The notes beneath the pieces are model-generated. The model was not told where the DNA came from and did no database searches. It saw only the letters and a program-made list of their open reading frames with translations. The translations under genes were made by a program, and so were the position numbers. Positions 48,201 to 57,852 of a stretch of DNA of 64,000 bases are shown in pieces. Numbering within the stretch: position 1 is the first letter of the stretch; the number at the start of each line of letters is the position of its first letter. The stretch spans positions 26,473,506-26,537,505 of the forward strand of contig CM068379.1 in assembly GCA_034770075.1 (NCBI GenBank), read 5' to 3'. The DNA comes from Aralia elata. Its lineage: Eukaryota > Streptophyta > Magnoliopsida > Apiales > Araliaceae.

Positions 48201-48683
48201 TTGTTACCCCTCACCCTGCTGGCGTACCGGACGTCAACGCGTACGTCTACAGGGGCAACCCCTTACGCTTTGGTATATGGAATGGAGGTTGTTCTACCAG
48301 TTGAGGTTGAGATGGCATCCCTCAGAGTAATGATCGATGCTCAGATAAGTGAGGAGGATTGGATGCAAAATCGATACGACCAATTGGCCCTAATCGATGA
48401 AAGAAGGGTGGCTGCCATTTGGCACGGTCAATTATATCAACAAAGGATCTCTCGATCGTATGACAAAAGGATGAGACCTCGGAAGTTCAAAGAAAATGAT
48501 TTGGTGTTGAAGAGAGTCATGCCTTGTCAAGACGAAGCCAAGGGGAAGTTCGCCCCAAACTGGGAGGGGCCGTTTGTGATTAAGAAGGTGCATTCCGGAG
48601 GAGCCCTCATATTGCAAGAAATGGATGGTGAGGTATTTCCACAACCCCTCAATTCTGACTCGGTGAAGCGGTTCTATGCTTGA
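45209..48683 (+). CDS. Tat pol: RT, RNase H, second RNase H, integrase
   Basis: The open frame runs from 45165 (1172 residues by that start), but the true coding probably begins at the splice acceptor at 45209. Numbering below is from 45165. Reverse transcriptase (about 160-345) shows VCVDYRDLNKAS and YVDD at 296-299. The first RNase H (about 400-525) has ISVNAIAMGCML where the family has a catalytic Asp, so it is probably inactive. A second RNase H begins near 590, with catalytic D598 (YFDGAM), E (AEYEG), D (GDSELV) and D (FADALA). Integrase has HHCC ending CYQC and the triad D893 (MDVIGP), D954 (SDNAKN), E990 (GAVEAANK), exactly 35 residues between the last two. A GPFVIKK box follows. All domains look intact apart from the first RNase H. 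Confidence 0.95.
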
Positions 48684-49188
48684 ATCATCAGGTCCTTTTT
48701 CCTTGATAGCGAACTACGTAGGACCTGATCTCCCAACTTGTGGGGGTACGTAGGCAGCCATCATGGCACGGTCCGATCCCTTAAAAAATAATCCTTTCCC
48801 TAACCAAAACCAATTTTCGATAACCAGATAAAACCCTCCTACACCCTCAAAACCTTCTCGAACCCAGCTGCCCAACCAGCTTCATCCCAAGGACATAGCC
48901 CTGATCCAACCAAATAGTTATCCAAAAATCTGAGATTCAATCCGATGAAATCAAAAGGTGTGCGACGGTATCTGTCAAATCTCCATCAAGACTTGAGAAG
49001 AGAAGGAAAGCGAAATGTCAAAATCAGGATCAGCTGGATTAAATGGGGATCCAATGAAAGGCAATGAGACGACAAAAGGGAAAATGACTAAATTTAAATG
49101 CATGTCTATATATATAAGTCATTTTATTACAAGATTGTTTTTCGATAACTGATGGAACTAACATAGTCTATGCAGGAAATAAAATAAC
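48684..49188. other. Spacer between pol and the antisense genes
   Basis: Convergent 3' ends meet here: sense pol ends at 48683 and the antisense DUF7745-like gene ends at 49189. No gene is seen. Confidence 0.6.
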
Positions 49189-50754
49189 CTACAAGTCTGA
49201 AACTAGCTGATGCAGGATGGTCAAGGTGGTGGATAAATCTGAAGCATCAGCATCTCCTGCAATCTGCTGCCTCATCATATCAATACGATCCAGTAAAGCG
49301 GTGGCTCGACTGACGGTCCCGAAATGAGCATCTACAACTGCCCTGGTCTGGACTACAATGGTCTCTCTATCAGCGATGGCAGCGTCTCTAGCCCGAATAG
49401 CATCATCTCTCTCGACAAAGGCGGCATCCCTCTCAGCCTCGGCAGTAATCAAGGCCAGGCGGAGTCGGGTATCCTCAATAACCCGACTTGGAGCAGAATC
49501 GACATAGATGGAGTGGTATGTAGTATCATTTGGAGAAATCATCCCCAAGTCATCAGGGCCCCCAGACTGACTCAAACCAGCCGGATCCAAATCTCCGCGT
49601 AGCCACTGCACATAAGCAAATGTCTGGAGGTGGCAACCCTCACTATGTTCGGCGGAGATCTTACGAGGCCAAAGATCATATACCCGCAGTAGATCTCTCT
49701 CTGTCTGGGATGATGTAGGGAATCGGTAGTCGGCCGCACCCGTGAAGGGGTGGAAATCCTGTGTCTGATCAAACTGCCCCATGACCGCCAGGGGATGATA
49801 AGTCGTCACGCCCCTCAAACCAGCAATGGGAATGAAATCCAGGTCGGGTACATGAGTCAAGAAGCTCCTAAAGGAGCAATAACCCGAATAGATCAGGAGA
49901 TGAAAAGGATCCTCGATAACCGACAGAAATGCTGTCCAGGAGGCCGCGTCAGTACAGCTCGCAGGATGAAATGAAAACTGCTTGGTTATGTCATGACTGA
50001 AGCAAAACCCCTGGCGACGGAAATGGCCGATGGGACTAAGGTGACTCATGAACCACACATACAACAAAGTCAAGCTCCCTCGGAATATTCTGCCCCGGAA
50101 GGACTGACAGTATGAGGCTGACATGTAAGTATCCGCCAATATCATGGGAAGAATGGTGTGATCCTCCTAAAGGGCCCAGACGGCCGCAACCACCCGCATG
50201 TCCAAATGATCAGGTCCCGCGGGCAAGTACAGAACTGAGAGGATACAGGCCATCAGAACGTCTACTCTTAAAGCGCCCCAGCGCTCCTCAGACACAGAAA
50301 AATCACCGAGGAAAAGATGAAAACTGGCGGGTGAACCAAATCGGTCGATCAAGAACTGAAGGGGAACCATATGGTCTGATGTGATCACCGGTAACAAGAC
50401 GGCCCTCCGCAAACCGGTAAAGGTCAAGAACTGACGGCGCATGGAACCAGCCGTGACCCTGGCACAAGGTCTATCCAAAGGCAAGCCTGTGAAGCGGGCA
50501 TACTCCTCGAGGGTGGGGGTCAGCTCTACTGTCCCTAATCTGAACACTTGACGAGCAGGGGCCCAATATCTCAAAATACCATCCACGAAGCCCGCTGGCA
50601 CATGAAAGGTTAGTAAGGACCGAGAGTGTCCCAAAAGACCATCTGCGATGACCCTGTCGGCCGGCGATAAACTGTCTAACCAACGGAGGAGGCTGCCAAC
50701 CAACCCTGTAAGAGGAAGGGAATCCAAGCATACCACGACATCTGAGGACGTCAT
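49189..50754 (-). pseudogene. Antisense DUF7745-like gene with one in-frame TAG
   Basis: On the minus strand one frame runs from Met at 50754 to a stop at 49189, broken only by TAG at 50167-50169. The first part has VELTPTLEEYARFTGLPLDR and a hydrophobic LMACILSVLYLPAG segment. After the TAG come MILADTYMSASY and LLYVWFMSHLSPIG, and the tail is an Ala/Arg/Glu-rich coiled coil (about 49430-49290). The pattern of PTLEEY, then a hydrophobic helix, then LADTY and WFxSHL matches the plant family I know as DUF7745, which is common in plant retrotransposons; its function is unknown. The two parts align across the stop without a gap, so the TAG replaces one residue and does not mark an intron. Labelled pseudogene because of the stop; readthrough or a still-active shorter product is possible. 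Confidence 0.7.
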
Positions 50755-50969
50755 CTGTGAAAAATAGCATCAAAAAGACTGTACAGGGTCATTTTTTATC
50801 CATGAATAAAAAGCATGCATCGTATAGACAATAATAAAGCAAAATGAATTTCATGGAGATAAAAGATAAAGAACTGTGCATAAATAAATAAATGAGTTCA
50901 GTACATAGTGCATGAAATGAAAAATAAATCTAAACAGGTACAGGTACAAAAGCCCTATCCTATCCTGAT
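50755..50969. other. Spacer between the two antisense genes
   Basis: AT-rich, about 215 bp, between the end of the PMD gene (50970) and the start of the DUF7745-like gene (50754), both on the minus strand. It could hold a promoter for the second gene or be a link in one transcript; I see no clear TATA box. Confidence 0.5.
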
Positions 50970-51797
50970 CTAGATAAAGTCAATCTCATCGATGAAATCG
51001 GGGTCCTCGAACTGATCCCCCCGGGTCGTCGAAGTCGAGGGCCCAAAATTCATGTCGGGGATGTATGGCCGAGCGGTGGCATCAGATGAGCTCGGGCCAG
51101 CATCATAGCCCACACCGTCGGGATCGTAGGCGTAAGCCTCCTCCGGGGTCCGGCCTAACACCCGAAGAAATAGCGACAACTGCTCCACCTGGCGGGTCAA
51201 AGTGTCTATCTGCTCAGTGTGGGTGGGACTCCGAACGCAGGCTGCCCAGTCAGTCATCATCACCGAGCCAGGGACCATATCCCCGAGGAAGAAGGTAGCC
51301 CGGGTCTGGGGACCGATGGTACGAGGTACCCACCAAGTCCTGAAGGCCTCGCTCGTACTGGGGCCTGTGGAAAGCATCCGACCGTCCTCCCTGGCGAGCA
51401 TGATCTCCGAGGGCTGAGAATCCAGCGGCCAGAAAGTAGTGAAAGAAAGGGAATGCGGGATGCGGATCTCTCCAGTGACGTATCTGAATGCGCGCTCTCC
51501 CAGATACATCACCTAGCCTCCAACACTCTGCAAAGTGAGGCGACGGGTGGAAAGCTCGAACTCCGGGCCGGAAGGATGCCCGTCAGCAAACCCCACAGTC
51601 AGATGCTCGGAGAGGTAGGGAATCCAGACGATGTCGGCAGCCGTGATCAACTCCAGCTGAATACGACAATGTGCAAAGCTGCCCGACACGGGGACCTCCT
51701 CCAAAGTGTTGTGATGCCACCGTCGACCCCGGGGATAAGTGTCCGGGCCCAGAGTAGTGATAGGCCTCAGACATGGAAGACGCTCGTAAGCCCAGAA

Positions 51798-51895
51798 CTG
51801 TGAATAGAAACAAGACAAGGCATGAGTCACTGTCAAATACAGAAAAGAGATGAAATGAAAAGAAATACAGTAAGAGAAGGGAGGAGAAGACTCAC
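51798..51895 (-). other. PMD gene intron 2
   Basis: 98 nt on the minus strand, donor GTGAGTCTTC and acceptor TTTCTATTCACAG, phase 0. The equivalent intron of the old copy is 34235-34329 with donor GTAAGTTCC, so both splice sites are conserved between diverged elements. Confidence 0.8.
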
Positions 51896-52552
51896 CAGCA
51901 GGAAGTGGTAGAAACCGAGCCAGGCATCGGTCTGTCCCTTTGAGCGTAGACGCAGACCGTGGAGGAAATAAGCGAAAGTGAACGACCCCCAGTCGTAGTC
52001 ACCAATCCGGTCTACATCTCGAACAGCCCCTACGACGCTGAAATGGATGGTAGATGAGTTGTTCCCTAGGAAACAACCCCTCATGATAGTCAGGAACAAG
52101 CGTCGTAGTAGAATGTCACGAGTGCCCTGATCCGCTGGGATAGGCTGTGCGTATAAACCTCCGACAGCATCGACAGCTAACGCTCCGGACCAGATACTGC
52201 GGGCCTTGAAGACCCGGTCATCGGCAGCAAAGCCCAAAAGAGCGCGGACCTCTGCTGGAGTAATATCGAGGTCTAGAGGGACACGGGACCCGGTGAACTC
52301 GATCCCCGTGATATACCGCCAATCCCAAGGGGTCAGCACAACCTCACAGTCCAGAAGATGAAGGGACTGGGTCTGATGAAACCACCTCTCGGACAAAGCC
52401 CGCATATAGCCCCAGGGGCACTGGCGGGGAATGATGGTGAAGAAGTGGCGAAAACCCCAGGAGTCCACCACCGCGCGGTAATCATCGTGCAAGGCCGCGT
52501 AAAGGGAGTAAATGTTGAACCAGTTACCCCTCGGCTGGGTAAACTCAGGCAC

Positions 52553-52634
52553 CTGTGAAAATCACAAATGGGTCAGTCCAGATAGAACGGGAATTGAGAA
52601 ATCGAGGACAAATGAAAAGCCGAATCGAGTATAC
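52553..52634 (-). other. PMD gene intron 1
   Basis: 82 nt on the minus strand, donor GTATAC and acceptor TGTGATTTTCACAG, phase 0. The acceptor position is also present in the old copy (34986). Confidence 0.7.
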
Positions 52635-52940
52635 CTCATTAGCGACAAGAGATGCCGAGGGGTGACGACTGAGATCCCAACCCAATAGATCGGGTATCTG
52701 GACAGAAGCGCCAGATAAGGCGCGATGAGAGGGGGGAGCTGATGTGCTGGAAGACGGCTCCTCCACCGCAACCTCCGGAGGAACAACAACCTCAACGTCC
52801 AGGTGATCAGGACGGATGACAGACTCCGCCAAACGACGAGCCTGACGGGTACGAGGAGGAATGGGGGCAGGTGCAGCCCTACGACGTCGAACACCCGAAG
52901 TCCGAGAGGCGGAAGAGCTACTGGGCGCATCACGATCCAT

Positions 52941-53700
52941 AGCTGGAATAGAATGGGCGAGAAAGAAGGTAAGTTCCTTTTTAAAATTATGTAATGAATA
53001 TTCTAAATTTCTAGCCTCGTCATATAATTAATGCAACATGATGCATGGTTATGGTATAAAAAAAAATAAAAAAAAAATCGGTAGAGTTCCGTTTGTAAAA
53101 TGGACATCCCATGCATATCCAAGCATGTTTTTCAAAGAAACTCAGGCCACAACAGATCATATTTGCATTCATATGTGTAAATAAAGCATGTAAAATGCCC
53201 TAAATGCATGATTTTCTTTCAAAAAGGAGCAAACGTATACGTGGGACCGCCTCATGAACATAAAATAGGACCCACACAGTTAATACATAGCATGTATATA
53301 TGATAGTACATTACATAGCATTGTAAAGCATGCATTTTATCTCTAAACATGCAAATAGTCAAATGTATAGCAAAACATTGAAGAAATTGAAAAGTGACCG
53401 GTCAAAGTGTTACCTGTAGCGTGTAGATCAATCCTACCGGAACAGTTTTTGCAGGAAAGTTGAAAAATCGACAAAAAGCCCTTGCGAACAAGCAAAAATC
53501 GCAAGAAATATGTGTGAGTTGGAAGTTGAAAGTGACAGATCTGGAAGCGGCGAGCCGCTTATACATCCCGATCTTGGCCGCAGATGTATCTGCGGCTGGC
53601 CGCAGATCAATCTGCGGCTGGCCGCAGATCCATCCGCGGCTGGCCCTGGTGGGTCCCACCTTGCTCCCTTGCAGCCAATTGACGTGTTGAGTGAAAAAAG
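52941..53700 (-). promoter_or_regulatory. Upstream region of the antisense PMD gene
   Basis: This non-coding stretch lies between the PMD start and the tandem array. It is AT-rich to about 53400, then GC-rich. At 53578, 53600 and 53622 are three palindromes of the form CCGCAGATNNATCTGCGG or close variants, exactly 22 bp apart. The same palindromes with the same 22-bp spacing lie in the LTRs (39442, 39464). A promoter role is inferred from position only. Confidence 0.5.
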
Positions 53701-53701
53701 A

Positions 53702-54655
53702 TTACGAGATGGGTGTCCGGCGACGAAAACCGGCTCCGATAAGATAACCAACCGGCGACGATAACCGGGGGTTACGAGATGGGTGACCGGCGACGATACC
53801 CGGCCCCGACAAGACGATCGACCGGCGACGATAACCGGCGATCACGAGATGGATGTCCGGCGACGAAAACCGGCTCCGACAAGATAACCAACCGGCGACG
53901 ATAACCGGGGGTTACGAGATGGGTGACCGGCGACGATACCCGGCCCCGACGAGACGATCGACCGACGACGATAACCGGCGATCACGAGATGGATGTCCGG
54001 CGACGAAAACCGGCTCCGACAAGATAACCAACCGGCGACGATAACCGGGGGTTACGAGATGGGTGACCGGCGACGATACCCGGCCCCGACAAGACGATCG
54101 ACCGGCGACGATAACCGGCGATCACGAGATGGATGTCCGGCGACGAAAACCGGCTCCGACAAGATAACCAACCGGCGACGATAACCGGGGGTTACGAGAT
54201 GGGTGACCGGCGACGATACCCGGCCCCGACGAGACGATCGACCGGCGACGATAACCGGCGATCACGAGATGGATGTCCGGCGACGAAAACCAGCTCCGAC
54301 AAGATAACCAACCGGCGACGATAACCGGGGGTTACGAGATGGGTGACCGGCGACGATACCCGGCCCCGACAAGACGATCGACCGGTGACGATAACCGGCG
54401 ATCACGAGATGGATGTCCGGCGACGAAAACCGGCTCCGACAAGATAACCAACCGACGACGATAACCGGGGGTTACGAGATGGGTGACCGGCGATGATATC
54501 CGGCCCCGACGAGACGATCGACCGGCGACGATAACCGGCGATCACGAGATGGATGTCCGGCGACGAAAACCGGCTCCGACAAAATAACCAACCGGCGACG
54601 ATAACCGGGGGTTACAAAATGGGTGACCGGCGACGATACCCGGCCCCGAACGAGA
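53702..54655 (+). repeat. 140-bp tandem array in the Tat 3' region
   Basis: About 6.8 copies of a 140-bp unit, each made of two related 70-bp halves (GAGATGGATGTCCGGCGACG and GAGATGGGTGACCGGCGACG); the halves are built from CCGGCGACGA-type blocks about 35 bp long. Successive 140-bp units alternate CCGACAAGACG and CCGACGAGACG, showing a 280-bp higher-order period. Tat elements are known to carry such variable 3' arrays, which can seed genomic satellites. Repeated 63-residue frames inside it are artefacts of the repeat. Confidence 0.95.
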
Positions 54656-54863
54656 TGATAGATTGGAAGAGTGAACCTAACGACCAACAAATACGGTCAG
54701 AGGGTTGATGCATTGACACTCTTTCGAATGTTTGCATCTTGTGTTGTACCATAAACTACATGTGTTGCATCGTGTGTGTATTATCATATCTGTGCACTGT
54801 CATTCAGACATCGGGTGTCTGTTTCTTTATCCTGTTCATTTCATTTAACATTTCATAAACATG

Positions 54864-54878
54864 ATAAAGAGGGGCAGC
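54864..54878 (+). other. Polypurine tract of the Tat element
   Basis: ATAAAGAGGGGCAGC directly precedes the 3' LTR start TGTAGACACC at 54879. Confidence 0.75.
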
Positions 54879-56995
54879 TGTAGACACCCAAATTTTGCAC
54901 TTCGTATACTAACCTTGACAGGAGGGCAAATTCGTCAAATGGACCGGCCTGCGAGAGCAAAAAAACAGGAAAAGTATAGACGCTCGACGCCACCATGACA
55001 ATGTGCAACCGAAATCGACATGACAGCAAAGCCATCCGAATTTGGCATTCCCGGAGGGTGTGGCACGCCTCCCAATGATTCCCGGACTGTAAAATACGAG
55101 CCTGTCAGCGAAAACCAGCGTCACGGCACGAGAATCGAGGCATAGCACGAAAATTGAGAAAGTCAAGCCAGCCAGCCGCGGATTGATCTGCGGCCAAGTG
55201 GGTGTGCCAGCACGGAAACCAGGAAATCAGCACTATCAGCTGAGTGCGATGGGAGGTGGGCCAGCCAGCCGCAGATGGATCTGCGGCCAGCCGCAGATCA
55301 ATCTGCGGCTGGCTCTGGCCAGCCTATTTCAGCCCAGTTTCGTGCAGCATACAGGAGGCTCAGCAATTTGAAAAGAATTGGGAAGAAGAAGGAAATTCCA
55401 GCAGCAAAAGAGCACGGAAATTGAGAGGAAAAAGAGAGAAATTTTGCAATCAAATAGGAAGAAAAGAGAGAAAAAAAGAGAGAATTTAATTCTTTTGATT
55501 TTGATTGTATCAAATACACTCCTTATCCTATTCAAATACACAAGTTCATATCCATTTGAGATCAATTTCAAGGTAAAAATTTCTATTTGTTCTAGCAATT
55601 CATGTCATATTGATTGGGTAAATTAGATGTAACTTTCATGTATCTTGTTGAACAATCATGGATTAGGGATTATTGGTGAGGGTTCCATCGGAACAAAATT
55701 CTTCCTAATAACCCGAGGATATCCAATTGTTGAAATTTCTAGCTTGTTTATGGTGATTCATTGGGTGTAATTTATTTGGATTGTCATTTTCGGATATCAT
55801 GGTGTATTAGATAAATCCGAGTTGGTTAATTATGTAGTATTCATTTTGTGGGCATGTCATAATCTCGTGTGAGCCTAGGAGCGCGACCCCGTGGTTCAAA
55901 TCCGATGATGGACGTTTTGATGTATGTAATAGATTCAAGGTGCTCATTTTTGTAACATGTAACCGTCGGGCCTTAAAACGACGCCAAGGCGAGAATCGGG
56001 TTTAAGGCCCCGTAGTAGTGAAATATGTGATTGTTGGCGTTTGGGGATATTTTGATGGCTGACATGCCCGTGAATACCCCCGACGCGTGTTTACGCTTGA
56101 TTAGATTTCGTGACACCAAAATGATTCCAAAAGATTAAACGATAAAGATTTTTCTAAAACCAATCAAAGTAGGACATTAGCATCACAAGGCTAAAAATTT
56201 GGAAATGCTAACGAAAGTCGATTCCTATTCTACGAGAAAGCTAAAAAGAAGTTGTTTTCAAATGTCACGAAAAAATGGGTTTTATAAAAGAAATTAAATG
56301 TTTTATTAAACCTTGATGCATAGGGCGAAAGAGATCCTAGAAATTGCCTATCATTTATGAAAGCAACGTACAAATCTCAATTCCTATTTTGGTTAAAGGT
56401 TTAAAACTCTTGTTTTTGCCAAAAACGGCACCTAATAAAAACCTCATAGTTTTTGATAATAAAAAATCAAACCTTTTCTCATAAAGCTTTCTCGTGTATG
56501 CCGAAAAGACATTCCGAAGCATTCTCAAATTGAAGCACGGCTTTTCCTAAAAATCCAAATGATTCTTTCATACAAACTCACCACAACATTCACATAAGCA
56601 CACACACACACACCTGCATATATACATATTTCATGAATTAAAGGATAGGACAGCGTCAAGATTGCGGTAACCGTGTTTCACGGAAGTCGAGGGGTGCCTA
56701 ACACCTTCCCCTCACTTAAGCAAGCCCCCGAACTCTATGAATCTCGATTCGCAGACCAATTAATTCGGAGTCACATATGAGCCAGCGATTTATAAAAAAC
56801 GAAAACTCGGATGAGTTGGTATATCCATTTCAAATATACCAACTGGCGACTCTGGTTAATTGGCTCATCATAAAAAACGATCTTTCAAAACCCCGTCGAC
56901 CTCAATGCCGACCTTTTCCAAAAATCATCTAAACCAAAAGGCTAAAAATTGGAAAAGACAAAAAAGGACAAAGTCGGATGAAACCGGCGTCGACA
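54879..56995 (+). repeat. 3' LTR of the Tat element
   Basis: 2117 bp, the same length as the 5' LTR and collinear with an offset of 15827. Differences seen by eye are near 55066, 55082, 55204, 55272, 55411, 55568, 56729 and 56821. Palindromes lie at 55176, 55269 and 55291. It ends CGTCGACA before the AGGAT duplication. Confidence 0.95.
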
Positions 56996-57000
56996 AGGAT

Positions 57001-57838
57001 GTTGGGCTTGACCCAAGGAAAGTACATTGACTCGATGCTAAAGAAGTTTAGCATGGAAGATTCCAAGAGAGGTCTCATTGCGATGAGCCATGGAATACAT
57101 CTCTCTAAGAAACAGGCCCCAAAGACACCTGAGGAGAGAGACCGGATAAGTAAGATTCCTTATGCTTCCGCAATAGGATCTATCATGTACGGTATGATAT
57201 GTACTAGACCAGATGTCGCTCATGCACTTAGTGTAACGAGTAGATATCAGTCGAATCCAGGAGAAGAGCACTGGAAGGCAGCGAAAAACATCCTAAAGTA
57301 CTTGAGAAGAACTAAGGATGTATTTCTTGTCTACGGTGGGTCTGAATTGAAACTAGAGGCCTATACAGACTCAAGTTTTCAAATGAACCAAGATGACAGT
57401 AAATCCGTTTCAGGGTACGTGTTTACCTTAAATGGTGGCGCAGTGAGTTGGAAAAGTTCCAAGCAGCAAACAGTTGCTGATTCAGTAACAGAGGCAGAGT
57501 ACATAGCTGCAAGTGAAGCTGCAAAGGAAGCTGTTTGGATGAAGAAGTTAATAACTGAACTTGGAGTGGTTCCTGACATTAGAGGAGTTGTACCTTTATT
57601 CTGTGACAACAACGGAGCTGTTGCGTAGGCTAAGGAACCCAGGTCTCATCAGAAATCCAAACACGTATTACGACGATTTCATTTGATTAGAGAGATCATT
57701 GAAAAAGGAGATGTCACCCTGGAGCGTGTGGACTCTCAAGACAACATTGCAGATCTATTTACTAAAGCTTTAACTCAACAGCAATTTGATCGTCACTTGG
57801 AGAAGATGGGTATTAGATACCAAGGCGATTGGCTTTAG
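57001..57838 (+). pseudogene. Copia A pol, second part (end of RT, RNase H)
   Basis: The frame cut at 39051 resumes here in phase once the Tat element and one AGGAT copy are ignored. It reads LTQGKYIDSMLKKF and IGSIMYGMICTRPDVAHAL. RNase H follows with YTDSSFQ, TEAEYIAASEAAKEAVWMKK and CDNNGAVA, then KHVLRRFHLIREIIE and a terminal ADLFTKAL. A TAG at 57626-57628 interrupts it just after the CDNNGAVA box. The stop after GDWL at 57836-57838 ends the polyprotein, 14 bases before the LTR. Confidence 0.92.
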
Positions 57839-57852
57839 TGCAAGTGGGAGAT

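Larger units (their letters stand above)
50970..52940 (-). pseudogene. Antisense spliced plant-mobile-domain (PMD) gene with one in-frame TAG
   Basis: Three exons join in phase on the minus strand. Exon 1 is 52940-52635 (MDRDAPSSSS, Arg/Pro-rich, ending AATGAG before GTATAC). Exon 2 is 52552-51896, after TTTTCACAG. It shows ALSERWFHQTQSLHLLDCE, TPWDWRYITGIEFTG and DRIGDYDWGSFTFAYF, and ends at CTG before GTGAGTCT. Exon 3 is 51797-50970, after CTATTCACAG. It opens FWAYERLP and has YLGERAFRYVTGEIRIP, then a short coiled coil (IDTLTRQVEQLS). Introns are 82 and 98 nt, both phase 0. These are the landmarks of the PMD (aminotransferase-like) family, to which the Arabidopsis silencing proteins MAIN and MAIL1 belong. 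About 596 residues would be encoded, except for TAG at 51513-51515 in exon 3. The gene has both introns, so it is not a processed copy. Confidence 0.8.
39052..56995 (+). mobile_element. Young Tat-lineage Ty3/gypsy retrotransposon, 17.9 kb
   Basis: The 5-bp duplication AGGAT (39047-39051 and 56996-57000) flanks two LTRs of identical length (39052-41168 and 54879-56995, 2117 bp each). I count eight differences between them, about 0.4%. Layout: 5' LTR, tRNA-Arg primer site, leader, gag-protease, candidate intron, pol with RT, degenerate RNase H, second RNase H and integrase, then an antisense DUF7745 gene, an antisense spliced PMD gene, a 140-bp tandem array, purine tract, and 3' LTR. Dual RNase H, a gag-pol intron, antisense extra genes and 3' arrays are all known Tat/Ogre-lineage traits. 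With both sense frames open, it may have moved recently. Confidence 0.95.

Noticed and set aside
53853..54464. Four near-identical 63-residue open frames (MSGDENRLRQDN type)
   Set aside because: They follow the 140-bp tandem repeat exactly, and the unit length is not a multiple of three, so they are by-products of the array, not genes.
53702..54655. Regularly spaced repeats as a CRISPR-like array
   Set aside because: The units are contiguous with no variable spacers, and the setting is a plant retrotransposon.
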